Assembly: GCA_946894095.1 (NCBI GenBank)
Contig: OX335660.1
Location: 10,049,001 to 10,113,000, forward strand
Reading direction: 5' to 3'
Length of the DNA: 64,000 nt
From: Incurvaria masculella
Lineage: Eukaryota > Arthropoda > Insecta > Lepidoptera > Incurvariidae
Every line of letters starts with the position of its first letter. The first letter of the stretch is position 1. This document shows positions 32,650-42,267 of the stretch, piece by piece. The position numbers were made by a program, and so were the translations under genes. The notes under the pieces were generated by a model. It was not told where the DNA came from. It did no database searches and saw nothing but the letters and a program-made list of their open reading frames with translations.

Positions 32650-32789
32650 GGTCGTTTCGTCTGAAATCTTTACACCGGAAATAGAGACAAATTTTATATC
32701 TCTTTCTGTCATGCTAACGTCGACCATAGAGTAAAAGGGACTTATGAATTCCTTCTCTTTCCAGTGTATACAATTGAGAGGAAACGACC
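32650..32789. mobile_element. 140-bp MITE, GGTCGTTTC termini (copy 1)
   Basis: Inverted termini GGTCGTTTC / GAAACGACC with interior CACCGGAAATAGAGACAAAT, TCATGCTAACGTCGACC, AGAGTAAAAGGGACTTATG and CTTTCCAGTGTATAC. Two further copies lie at 34039-34160 and 52006-52136. It is very small and non-coding. Confidence 0.82.
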
Positions 32790-32826
32790 ATACAATTATT
32801 GGGGAAACGGCAGAACGTCTAAAATG

Positions 32827-33372
32827 CAGATCGTATAATATCATATTTTAACAAAATTTTAAAACCATGCACAACGTATAATCGGCAGATCGTATAATTT
32901 TATACGTAGTGCATGAAGAAGTTTCAAAAATAAAATTACTTATTTCTCCATGCATAACGTATAATAGTCACAACGTATAAAATGTTGATCTTTATTTAAC
33001 AAAAAAAATAAAACCATGCATATCATAAAATCCAAAAACTTGTCATACGATAAGCGCCCTTATGTATATACTTTTAAAGCGTATACTCGCACGCGACTTT
33101 TCGACCGTCTTAATTAGCAAATTGTTACTCTTCAACAAATAACGATTCGTAGCAATTTCAGCCTAAAATGTATCGTGATTAGGGCGCTTTATGCTACGTT
33201 AGTGCTTCTTGGCATATTATACGTTCTGCATGATGCAGTTGATTTTATTATTAAACTTTCTTCATGCACAACGTCTAAAATTATACGTTGTGTATATTAT
33301 ACGATATGCATGGTTTTGATTTTTTGGAAAAAAATACTTTTATACTTTGTGAATATTATACGTAGTGAATAC
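32827..33372. mobile_element. Palindromic ATACGT-rich element
   Basis: Arms of about 65 bp (32860-32930 and 33258-33320) are inverted copies: AAAACCATGCAYA, CGTATAAT, ATTTTATACGTNGTGCATGA. The outer parts also mirror each other loosely (AGATCGTATAATAT against ATATTATACGTAG). The words TATACGT/ACGTATA recur about ten times. Likely a MITE; ends not exact. Confidence 0.65.
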
Positions 33373-33844
33373 GACTCCAATTATTTCCGCATTGGAAGGT
33401 GGACTCAGAAAAATATGTTAGTATTGGTCTGGTGTCTATCATTACCTATATCCAACTAATGTGAAGAGTATATGATCTCTGTATTTCAATTTGTTTGTTT
33501 TTTAGTTTGTCTTTATAAAAAGTTTGTTTTTGTATTATAGTTTTGTTATAATATGGACGATGTCTGAAATTCATATTATTATTATTATATTATTTTGGCA
33601 CATTTGTCTATATCTAATCAGCAATTTCGTTCAATCGACTATTCATTAAAATTATGACCTATTATGTATTTATTTTAATTATTTATAATCATACTAACCT
33701 CTTAATCTTAATGGAACAATTTCGTCCCGCACCGTACGCGAAGTTTCTTAATACAGAGTGAACATTATTCGGGGCGGATGAGAGGAAAACTTGTGTCTTC
33801 AGAGTGAGTTATCCGCGCAGTAATTATCTGTGTTTGCATGCCTG
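33373..33844. other. AT-rich non-coding DNA
   Basis: A (TTA)n-like run near 33575-33595. No other feature. Confidence 0.45.
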
Positions 33845-33925
33845 CTGCGGGGCGAGGGCTGCGGGGTGTGCGGGGGGGGGGCCGGGGGGGGGGGGGGGGG
33901 GCTCGCCTTGATGAGGGGGGAGATG
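33845..33925 (+). repeat. Poly-G rich tract
   Basis: GCGGGGTG followed by G-runs of about 10 and about 19 bases, then more GGGGG words. Strong G-quadruplex potential; also a typical sequencing and assembly weak spot. Confidence 0.85.
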
Positions 33926-34038
33926 GGGGAGTCAATTCAAAGACAGTGATGGGAATTCGGTGGATCATTTTCGGAGTGGATTCTGTATACTTAAATGTGT
34001 CATTATGATGGTTAAGAGTTTGCTCTCAGCTTATATAC

Positions 34039-34160
34039 AGTCGTTTCCTCTGAATACTATGCACCGGAAAGAGACAAGTTTGAGATCTCATGCTAACGTC
34101 AACCCTAGAGAAAAAGGGACTTGGGAATTCCTTCTCTTTCCAGTGTATACATTTGATAGT
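34039..34160. mobile_element. 140-bp MITE, eroded termini (copy 2)
   Basis: Same interior as 32650-32789 (GCACCGGAAAGAGACAAG, CATGCTAACGTCAACC, GAATTCCTTCTCTTTCCAGT). The left terminus reads AGTCGTTTCC and the right one is lost. Confidence 0.75.
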
Positions 34161-34169
34161 AGGTACAGA

Positions 34170-34322
34170 GTTTGTAAGCTGTCAATCAGTCAGTCAGTCA
34201 GCCTGTTTGCGTCAACTGCTGGACATACGCCTCTCCAATTTTCCTCCAGTCCTCCCGGCCCTCAGCGGTAAGGAACCGATGCACCTGATGTCGTCGTCCC
34301 GCCTGGGGGGTGGTCTTCCCAC
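34170..34322 (-). pseudogene. RTE-like LINE 3' end, part 1
   Basis: The minus strand encodes a C-terminal pattern RPPPRRDDDIR followed, after shifts, by IGEAYVQQLTQTG, as in lepidopteran RTE-type elements (RPPTRWTDD...EAYVQQW). It ends with a (TGAC)n tail at 34186-34201. The upstream part lies at 36749-37000; the tandem LTR element separates the two. Confidence 0.7.
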
Positions 34323-34566
34323 TGTAGCGACCTAGCGCCCTCTACTGAGAGCTGCTAGTTTCGCATGCCACAAATGCGACCAACAGATGCAATAGAAGCT
34401 AGTTAACATGGCGGGCGCTAGATGGCGCTACCAACCTGAAGTCTATATCGCACTAACGAAGTTTCCCAGCGAGATAACACATATACAACATTCAAATCAC
34501 GCCTAAGGGAGAGCAGCTGCGCAGCCGTGGGTCTCAAGACCTGACCCACCTTTTCATCTCTCCACA
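34323..34566 (+). repeat. LTR 1 of the TRIM array
   Basis: 244 bp, TG...CA ends. It appears identical to LTRs 2 and 3 by eye. Confidence 0.9.
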
Positions 34567-34567
34567 G

Positions 34568-34585
34568 TGGTGACCCCGACGTGAT
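34568..34585 (+). other. Primer binding site (tRNA-Trp)
   Basis: TGGTGACCCCGACGTGAT, 1 nt after the LTR end, is the complement of ...ATCACGTCGGGGTCA plus CCA. The same site recurs 726 and 1452 bp downstream. Directly after it, the word CCCGACGTGATTCAGC is partly duplicated (34601-34611 region). Confidence 0.8.
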
Positions 34586-35034
34586 TCAGCGTCCCGACGT
34601 GATTCAGCAACAACAACCACGCCTCCTCTAGTCACAACAAGGTATACTTCAGCAGTCACGACAGTTGCTACCGGCCTCCCACCAGCGGGTCTCACCGGTA
34701 GTAACTCAAGCATGTCGTCATCCAGCATCACTCCAACCCAGCAGAAGAAAATCAGCACCATCGTCCTAAGTAGGTGTATCGATACGCCAACTAGGACGCC
34801 GGTAACATCATCACCTCCGGCAGCCGTCACCCAGCATCACGACCGACTCACCGCGTCACACTGGGCACCTCCGGCAGCCGTCACCCAGCATCTCGACCGA
34901 CTCACCGCGTCGCACTGGGCACCTCCGGCGCTCCGTCATCCAGCACCACGACCGACTCACCGCGTCACACTGGACACTGACGATCAGCACCGAAACGAGC
35001 AGCAATATCGTCTTCATGGCAACTTGCCATTCGA

Positions 35035-35048
35035 CTGGGGGAAAGTGA
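35035..35048 (+). other. Polypurine tract
   Basis: CTGGGGGAAAGTGA immediately precedes the TG of the next LTR, the expected position for plus-strand priming. Repeated before LTRs 3 and 4. Confidence 0.75.
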
Positions 35049-35292
35049 TGTAGCGACCTAGCGCCCTCTACTGAGAGCTGCTAGTTTCGCATGCCACAAA
35101 TGCGACCAACAGATGCAATAGAAGCTAGTTAACATGGCGGGCGCTAGATGGCGCTACCAACCTGAAGTCTATATCGCACTAACGAAGTTTCCCAGCGAGA
35201 TAACACATATACAACATTCAAATCACGCCTAAGGGAGAGCAGCTGCGCAGCCGTGGGTCTCAAGACCTGACCCACCTTTTCATCTCTCCACA
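35049..35292 (+). repeat. LTR 2 of the TRIM array
   Basis: 244 bp, followed by the second primer binding site. Confidence 0.9.
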
Positions 35293-35774
35293 GTGGTGAC
35301 CCCGACGTGATTCAGCGTCCCGACGTGATTCAGCAACAACAACCACGCCTCCTCTAGTCACAACAAGGTATACTTCAGCAGTCACGACAGTTGCTACCGG
35401 CCTCCCACCAGCGGGTCTCACCGGTAGTAACTCAAGCATGTCGTCATCCAGCATCACTCCAACCCAGCAGAAGAAAATCAGCACCATCGTCCTAAGTAGG
35501 TGTATCGATACGCCAACTAGGACGCCGGTAACATCATCACCTCCGGCAGCCGTCACCCAGCATCACGACCGACTCACCGCGTCACACTGGGCACCTCCGG
35601 CAGCCGTCACCCAGCATCTCGACCGACTCACCGCGTCGCACTGGGCACCTCCGGCGCTCCGTCATCCAGCACCACGACCGACTCACCGCGTCACACTGGA
35701 CACTGACGATCAGCACCGAAACGAGCAGCAATATCGTCTTCATGGCAACTTGCCATTCGACTGGGGGAAAGTGA
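35293..35774 (+). other. TRIM internal segment 2
   Basis: Sequence as internal segment 1, with no difference that I could see. Confidence 0.85.
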
Positions 35775-36018
35775 TGTAGCGACCTAGCGCCCTCTACTGA
35801 GAGCTGCTAGTTTCGCATGCCACAAATGCGACCAACAGATGCAATAGAAGCTAGTTAACATGGCGGGCGCTAGATGGCGCTACCAACCTGAAGTCTATAT
35901 CGCACTAACGAAGTTTCCCAGCGAGATAACACATATACAACATTCAAATCACGCCTAAGGGAGAGCAGCTGCGCAGCCGTGGGTCTCAAGACCTGACCCA
36001 CCTTTTCATCTCTCCACA
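35775..36018 (+). repeat. LTR 3 of the TRIM array
   Basis: 244 bp, followed by the third primer binding site. Confidence 0.9.
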
Positions 36019-36500
36019 GTGGTGACCCCGACGTGATTCAGCGTCCCGACGTGATTCAGCAACAACAACCACGCCTCCTCTAGTCACAACAAGGTATACT
36101 TCAGCAGTCACGACAGTTGCTACCGGCCTCCCACCAGCGGGTCTCACCGGTAGTAACTCAAGCATGTCGTCATCCAGCATCACTCCAACCCAGCAGAAGA
36201 AAATCAGCACCATCGTCCTAAGTAGGTGTATCGATACGCCAACTAGGACGCCGGTAACATCATCACCTCCGGCAGCCGTCACCCAGCATCACGACCGACT
36301 CACCGCGTCACACTGGGCACCTCCGGCAGCCGTCACCCAGCATCTCGACCGACTCACCGCGTCGCACTGGGCACCTCCGGCGCTCCGTCATCCAGAACCA
36401 CGACCGACTCACCGCGTCACACTGGACACTGACGATCAGCACCGAAACGAGCAGCAATATCGTCTTCATGGCAACTTGCCATTCGACTGGGGGAAAGTGA
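36019..36500 (+). other. TRIM internal segment 3
   Basis: As segments 1 and 2 except for one substitution (CCAGAACCACG instead of CCAGCACCACG, near 36394). Confidence 0.85.
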
Positions 36501-36744
36501 TGTAGCGACCTAGCGCCCTCTACTGAGAGCTGCTAGTTTCGCATGCCACAAATGCGACCAACAGATGCAATAGAAGCTAGTTAACATGGCGGGCGCTAGA
36601 TGGCGCTACCAACCTGAAGTCTATATCGCACTAACGAAGTTTCCCAGCGAGATAACACATATACAACATTCAAATCACGCCTAGAGGAGAGCAGCTGCGC
36701 AGCCGTGGGTCTCAAGACCTGACCCACCTTTTCATCTCTCCACA
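36501..36744 (+). repeat. LTR 4 of the TRIM array
   Basis: 244 bp. It differs from LTRs 1-3 by CCTAGAGGAGAG instead of CCTAAGGGAGAG (near 36682). It is followed by the target duplication CCAC and host LINE sequence, not by a primer binding site. Confidence 0.9.
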
Positions 36745-36748
36745 CCAC

Positions 36749-37000
36749 ACTCCTTTTTCCTGTCCACGGCCGCCAGTGTAGGACACGGTTACTCCAACGG
36801 TCGTCGTCTCTTTGGCTGAGATGACCAGCCCACTGCCATTTGTGCTTAGCCACCCGGTGTCCAATATAAATAATTTTGGTGCGTCGGCGGAATGCCTCGT
36901 TAGATATTCCCAGAATAAGTAAGTAAGCAGTAGTTATCAATAAACCATCATTTTCAAACATTACGTTATAGTAGGTAGGGTTTTTTTGGTCCCTCCCTAT
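36749..37000 (-). pseudogene. RTE-like LINE C-terminal coding fragment, part 2
   Basis: The minus strand reads RRRTKIIYIGHRVAKHKWQW followed by AGHLSQRDDDRW and RVLHWRPWTGKRSVG. This is the conserved C-terminal stretch of lepidopteran RTE-type endonuclease/RT proteins (KWQWAGH, DGRW, WRPR.G.R). It joins in frame to RPPPRR in part 1 once the TRIM array and one CCAC are removed. No RT domain remains. Confidence 0.75.
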
Positions 37001-37149
37001 CACCTCCGGTATTTTTTTCCGTTACGCTTGACAATGACTTCTTTTTATTATGAGTCCAGCGTTTGCTTCCAAGCGAGTCCGTGTTGCGTGAAACATTGGG
37101 CAATGGTCAATGACGTGTTCTACATTCTGGCGAAGTTGAGGATCGCAGG

Positions 37150-37414
37150 AGCAGGAGAATTAGAGGAGGTAGGGTCGCCTCCTCACATCTCGAGAGAGAG
37201 CCGAACCCGCGAGGCGTTCGATTGTCCGCTCCAAGCGTCTCTCCGCTCAGCCGTCGTGGCTCGCTCGGTGCGGGCTCGCGGGACGGAGCGAGCTGGGGGG
37301 CGGCGGGGGGGCTGCAATATCGATATCGACACGGCACAGTCCCTCCCTCCCGCCCCGCGAGCCGGTGTCTCGTAGAGAGAGTTCCGACGCGATGACAACT
37401 AGGTAGATATATCG
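37150..37414 (+). promoter_or_regulatory. CpG-rich segment ending in a splice donor (possible first exon)
   Basis: Dense CpG with GAGAGAGAG and GTAGAGAGAG (GAGA-factor-like) words, CGATATCGATATCG-like repeats and a strong donor ATCG|GTGAGTAG at 37414/37415. A transcription start with an untranslated first exon would look like this. Open frames on both strands overlap and carry no domain. Strand is inferred from the donor. Confidence 0.4.
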
Positions 37415-37926
37415 GTGAGTAGGGATATACTTTTCTTGGACTTAGTTTATTTGCCTCCCTTTGTTACCTATTACTTTTCATACTATCTGAGTGGTATGTA
37501 CATACATGTATGTAACTGTGATCGTTAATTTACGTTAAACCTGATGTCGTGCACCATTTTCAGCGAATTTTGGGATGCATGAACAAACAGTTAGGTTATA
37601 TAGCAATTTTGATAAGTGTGTGATACGAATTAGAGTACTCGGAGGGGGAGGGAATTCCTTCTCAAAATCGGAGCAATACAACTAGTTGTAATGAAGAGCC
37701 TTAGTCGTTACTCAGAAAGGGGTATAGTTGCAACATTGTCCCCCTCCTAGATCCGCGCCTGCCCTAATCTAACCAATAAAATTCGTTCCGACTTTTTCCG
37801 ATCTCAGAGACTTAAAATATTTGTGAAGGCATTGGGTGGAACAAGATACCAAGTTCACGCCAAAGATGCCCACAGTTGCACAAATAGTTACAGCGAGCAC
37901 TGACGTGATTATGACGTTTCTTTGTA
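37415..37926. other. Non-coding DNA
   Basis: No repeat or gene recognised. Confidence 0.45.
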
Positions 37927-38201
37927 GAGTTCCGTACCCAAAGGGTGCAACGGAACTCTATTACTAAGCCTCCGCTGTCCGTCCATCCGTCTGGCACAGG
38001 GCTGTATCTCATGAACCGTAATAGGCAGCTGAATTGTTCACAGAGTGTGTATTTATTTTCCCGCTATAACAACAATTAGATACAAAAAATATAAAAAATA
38101 AAAGTCCCCCCCCCCATACAAAAAACCTGTTTTTTTCTCTTTAAAACCTTATAAGGTGGTACGGAACCGTTCGTGTGCAAGTCCAACCCGCACTTGGCCG
38201 G
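37927..38201 (+). mobile_element. GGGTTCCG lepidopteran repeat
   Basis: GAGTTCCGTACCCAAAGGG, only two CCGT units, CAGGGCTGTATCTCATGAAC, CCCGCTATAACAACAA, a C-run (about 38107-38115), a degraded hairpin block (GTGCAAGTCCAACCCGCAC) and CTTGGCCGG. The GTGCGAGTC palindrome has lost its pairing here. Confidence 0.85.
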
Positions 38202-38299
38202 TTTTTCTAACAAGGCTTGAATGCAGCTACACATTATCGACAAAGGTAAATACTAAGATTTTTTGTACGATACATTCTGTGTACTTTATCTGATTAAAA

Positions 38300-38323
38300 T
38301 ATCTGAATCTGAATCTGAATCTA
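38300..38323 (+). repeat. (TGAATC)n microsatellite
   Basis: About four units; a common lepidopteran simple repeat context (GATTAAAATATCTGAATC). Confidence 0.8.
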
Positions 38324-38439
38324 TTATTCAGATCGGGTAAGAAGTTATTAGATCTAGTACATTTTGCGACCCTGGCTTATTTAAACAGAAAGGACAAATC
38401 GCCTATACACAAAAACCTACTTTCACCGAGACGCGCCCA

Positions 38440-38720
38440 GCCCACTCGATTCAAACTATTTCGCATTCCATCGCCGTTCCAATTTCGAACGCGTCGCTCG
38501 CGCGCGCTCGTCTATTGTTCGGCGCCGCGCCGCCATTGGCCGGAGCGACACAATGTGCCCCGCCCCGCACTGTGTCCGCGGGCACAATAGGCCATTGTCG
38601 ACGGAAACAGCCGAATATCGGAGCGCGCGTGTAGTGGTGCGGGGACGCCCAGCCCGAGTGAGATCGTCACGTTTCCGTGAATCTAGGCCAACGAATGTGG
38701 AAGCCGAGTTGTGTTTTATT
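38440..38720. promoter_or_regulatory. GC-rich island with clustered SOX-type motifs
   Basis: Within 85 bp there are four ATTGT/ACAAT cores in alternating orientation: CTATTGTTCG (38512), GACACAATGTG (38548), GGCACAATAGG (38582) and GGCCATTGTCG (38591), set in CGCGCGC / GCCGCGCCGCC sequence. This looks like an enhancer or promoter-proximal element of a developmental gene. Conservation cannot be judged from one sequence. Confidence 0.45.
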
Positions 38721-39329
38721 TATGTTTTGACGTTTCACAGACGAAAACCCTTCGTCCCAATGGGGAAGAGAACTCAAGGTTTGTTGTAGATGTCGCAAAA
38801 CGTCAAAACTGTCAGTCCTCAGTTCGATTTAAAGTTTTTAGATGCACGATGCAGTTAGAAAAAGGTTTAGAGGGAAAGAACACCTTTCATTTGTCTTCAA
38901 ACAAATTTAAATGTTATTGACCAGCACAAAGTTTGAAACAAAATATTATAGTTTATATTTTTGTGATATTTTCTTTCCCACTACTTATTTGATTTTCGGA
39001 ATAACTTGGAAAAAAATACGTCATTTCAATTGCATAGATTGAATAAGTAAAATTTTCAAATATATTCGGTTTTATTTTGTCAGCTTTGGTGGCTTTTAGG
39101 TAAGCTCGTTTGGACGCCACCTGTCGTTATAAATGAGCAGTTTTCTTCCCCATTAGTTAGCAGCTTTAGTAATTTACTGACATTTTACCTTAAAATAAAA
39201 ATAATACTTGATTAAGTTGAGAACACTTACTGTTATACATACATCACCTATCTAAAACTTCACATGGGTGTGTGGAAGTAATGCCCGAAAAACGTTAAAA
39301 AGGAACCTACATTTCAAAGTCAGACCGAA
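38721..39329. other. AT-rich non-coding DNA
   Basis: Nothing recognised beyond A/T tracts. Confidence 0.45.
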
Positions 39330-39420
39330 AGAAATCTCGCCCGTGAGATTCGAACCTTGGACTTCAGCGCACGGAGGCCGTGACACCATTCCTCACGTCT
39401 TTCGGCACGTCACCGCCGTG
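39330..39420 (-). mobile_element. tRNA-like SINE head fragment (third tRNA-type family)
   Basis: The minus strand carries GTGTCACGGCCTCCGTGCGC and a good B box, CAAGGTTCGAATCTCACGGG, flanked by CTTTCGG/CCGAAAG words. It matches neither tRNA-type SINE elsewhere in the window and lacks a complete cloverleaf. No body was recognised. Confidence 0.35.
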
Positions 39421-40081
39421 TGAGCGTGCCGCGAGCCCACATCGCCGAAGCTCTAATAGACGTCCTAATGCATTGTACGGGGGAGGCGTATATAGTCTCG
39501 TTTTTTACACGAATTTACGGAAAAGCCGCGCCGTTTTAAATGGTTCCATTAGCCCGCCTAATGTTCGTTTGCACGTAAATGGGGGGACCCAGTCGTTAAC
39601 AGTGGCGACATATTTCTTTTCTGAAACCATTACTTAGCAGGAAAGTTAAGATGTGAATTTAAAAGTCGGGGAAATGACCCTCTCGTAATGACGTTTTCGT
39701 AAAAATTATGGAGCTTTCAGAAGGCATGTGCTTCGCGATAGTAGGTTTGGTGCACTTACCTATCTAATTATTTCCTCCACTTTTTGACTTTTTAAATTAA
39801 TGTAAGTATCAGCAGTCTAATACGACTAATAGGTACTAAAAGATGCGTGAGGCTCGACGATGAACAGTAAAGTTTGGCCCTACTTCTCTCATACCTCACT
39901 ACTCAACTGTTAGGTAATGTAGGGTGATGTTAGCCCATTATTGATAGGAAGAATAAAGTTAAAGGTACGCGCACGGCACCAGAATAGGGAAAGTTATTCT
40001 CAAGTTATAAGCAGACAGGCAAAAAGAAAGACAGGCATTACAGATGTTATAAGAGTAAGTAATTATGCACCAGACCTACTA
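39421..40081. other. Non-coding DNA
   Basis: No feature recognised. Confidence 0.45.
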
Positions 40082-40285
40082 GGGGTCACCATGTTAAGTT
40101 TACTTGCCGGGTGAACAGCAAATGAGGGATTTAATCTGACCAGTAGTTGCATTTCGTACTTCAGTTTAATTGGCCGAATAACACATCGTTGGCCATTTAA
40201 CATGCTACGAAATGCAACCAAACGTCAAACTTAAATACTAACTTGCCTTATCACCCGGCCAGGAAATTTACCATGGTATCCCCCT
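40082..40285. mobile_element. Palindromic MITE (ACCATG family, copy 1)
   Basis: About 204 bp, nearly all terminal inverted repeat: left GGGGTCACCATGTTAAGTTT..GCCGGGTGA and right complement GGGGATACCATGGTAAAT..GCCGGGTGA, continuing through GGTTGCATTTCGTA on both sides. Second copy at 45633-45835, partial third at 58587-58672. Confidence 0.82.
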
Positions 40286-40784
40286 CCCCCCTAGTAAGCA
40301 AAGTCACCTGCTTTTTATGCCTTTTATAAACACCTCAAAGGGGTTTATAAATTTCTTTGTCCTACGGATTCGTTTAGTGATAATTTGAAGGCTGACTACC
40401 CCACGTAGCACTCAATTTATAAAATAGGCACTTACCAGCTAAAGTTCTCGGCTCCGCTTGGGTCTTTGGCTCTTTTTACATTCACCTGAGCGGAGCCAGG
40501 GCTAAATATCATCATTAACCTTCACGATCGTTTTATTTAAACAGTCAGTTATTAATGAAAATAAAAAAATATAGAGTGGTGCTAGGGGAGGCTAAAAATT
40601 TGGGTTTATTTATGTTTTTATGTGAGACATTCATAAAACATAAAAAAAAAACTTTCTCATTTCGTCTCGAACGACAAGTGAAAAAAAAACACGTTTATAG
40701 ATCTATACAGCCGTATCGTTTCGTTTTTGCTCCCACTACAGAGTTCAACTATAGCTGAGAACCATCCTAATGATGTACAAAAAA
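40286..40784. other. Non-coding DNA
   Basis: A small inverted pair GGCTCCGCTTGGG..CTGAGCGGAGCC at about 40450-40496. No other feature. Confidence 0.4.
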
Positions 40785-41037
40785 CCGGCCAAGTGCGAGT
40801 CGGACTCGGGCACACAGGGTTCCCTACCATTGTACAAGATTTAACACAAAAAATCACATTTAATTTGTATTATTTTTTAATTTTAACGATTTGCTGTTAT
40901 AGCGGCAAAACAAATACATACTAACTCTGTGAAAGTTTCAGCTGCCTACCTATAACGGTTCATGAGATACACGGACGGACGGACTGACGGACAGCGGAGG
41001 CTCAGTAATAGGGTTCCATTTTCGGGTACGTAACCCT
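40785..41037 (-). mobile_element. GGGTTCCG lepidopteran repeat
   Basis: Reverse copy: CCGGCCAAGTGCGAGTCGGA, GTTATAGCGGCAAAAC, GGTTCATGAGATACA, short ACGG run, GGAGGCTCAGTAATAGGG, AACCCTAAAAA. Confidence 0.88.
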
Positions 41038-41402
41038 AAAAACCATCAAGATCGGTCAAACCGCTTGCGAGAAGAATACGAACACGCTCACATTCGAATT
41101 TTACATTAAAGATAAGGTATATGAATATCGTGCCTGTGTAGATCCGTAGACATGTAGCAAACATCCCTTATTAATGGCGGGGGGGTAGGTTGCGAGACCT
41201 TTGCAGCCTTTGAATAACACCTGTTAAGGGTAGTCATGCGAACATTTCGTGTTATTATCTCCAACCCTTTGTAGGAACCCATCCACCTTATGAAGCTTTG
41301 AACAGGGAACATTCACTCCTGACGATTCAATAGATTAATGAAAACTGTTTTATACTTAGGTAAATATATGAAGACGGACATGTAGGTTAATCACATAGTT
41401 CG
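41038..41402. other. Non-coding DNA
   Basis: No feature recognised. Confidence 0.45.
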
Positions 41403-42036
41403 GAGCGACTCGTACCTCAGGGGCGCGGAGACTTGCCGTTCATGCCAGAGGTCGTGGGTTCGATCGCCGGGCCGTTCATGCACCCCTTTCTTGCTCAAGT
41501 GTAATTCTTAAAAAATGCATGGACCTATGGTTCGAAATCCTTGTAAAACTGAAGGTATCCCTTATTGTTTACTACTGTGAGTAAGTATACATACACATGA
41601 TGCAAGAAGTGAGCTTATTCCCAAAGTCAATTTCAGCTAACACAGCTAACACAAATTTGGAGAAAATATTAACTGGCAGCAAGAAACATTTAATTACTTT
41701 AAACTAAGCGCCATAACCAGAATTGGAGATTATACATTAATCATGCATTCATTAATTAATTTAACCGTGATAATATATCTCGGATAATAAAGATTGTAAT
41801 TTGACCTCTAAAACCAACATAGAACAATGTTTCCTAATGTTAAGAGGTAATTGATCTCATAATAGGCGCAGAACTACCTACTGTAAATGAACCCGAACAA
41901 GCAGTGAATGAATGACGGAATAAGAAGCAGGAGATTATTATAAAAGATAGTCGAAGCGGAAATAAAAATTGTCCGTGTATTTTGTCCGGATCATGTAGCC
42001 GTGCATTATTGGTAAGGTGCTGGCATGGTAATTTGC
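41403..42036 (+). mobile_element. tRNA-headed SINE, split by about 380 bp
   Basis: The head (41403-41563) is the best preserved tRNA-type head here: GACTCGTACCTCAGGGGCG, TTCATGCCAGAGGTCGTGGG, TTCGATC, CCGTTCATGCACCCC. Part of the body reappears at 41946-42036 (GTCGAAGCGGAAATAAAAAT, GTGCTGGCATGG). The intervening sequence is not a recognised element, so these may be one interrupted copy or two fragments. Confidence 0.65.
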
Positions 42037-42267
42037 ACACGTTCGAAAGCCCTTGGGCGTTGTCAGGCTCCTATGTGACGTAGGTCCCTTGCGTACGGAA
42101 GATAACTGGACTGATTATTGTTGATTGTGATGACGAAATAAAACTAATTTTTGTATCGATAATTGAAAGATTTTTTTTTTTGCAGAAATTTTAGTATTTA
42201 TCGAATAAAAAACCGGAGAAATGCTCTTTATTTGTATTTTATGTACAGGTAGTGTTAAATTGTTAAA
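42037..42267. other. AT-rich spacer
   Basis: No feature. Confidence 0.45.

Larger units (their letters stand above)
34567..35048 (+). other. TRIM internal segment 1
   Basis: 482 bp with a triplicated 54-bp unit (starts 34814, 34868, 34922) containing CACGACCGACTCACCGCGTC. A 113-codon frame crosses it and stops at the LTR boundary (ATGTAG). Its repeats and lack of any gag motif argue against a real protein. The third 54-bp unit has a 1-bp insertion that shifts the frame. Confidence 0.8.
34323..36744 (+). mobile_element. Tandem TRIM-type LTR retrotransposon (4 LTRs, 3 internals)
   Basis: Strict 726-bp periodicity: LTR (244 bp) - internal (482 bp) three times, then a fourth LTR. Each LTR starts TGTAGC and ends CTCCACA. 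After each comes TGGTGACCCCGACGTGAT, complementary to the 3' end of insect tRNA-Trp (primer binding site), and before the next a purine tract CTGGGGGAAAGTGA. The whole block is flanked by CCAC (34319-34322 and 36745-36748), as for one insertion. The internal segment has no gag or pol, so the element is non-autonomous. The tandem form is best explained by LTR-LTR recombination after insertion into the RTE-like LINE. Confidence 0.9.

Noticed and set aside
34534..36282. Three identical 98-codon minus-strand frames
   Set aside because: Antisense shadow of the TRIM internal segment and LTR; no conserved protein features.
34712..36505. Three identical 113-codon frames as a tandem gene family
   Set aside because: They lie in the TRIM internal segments, consist largely of a 54-bp repeat with a frameshift in the third unit, and stop at the LTR boundary. 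The repetition is explained by the tandem LTR element.
39330..39420. tRNA gene on the minus strand
   Set aside because: A B box is present but there is no complete cloverleaf; listed only as a low-confidence SINE head.
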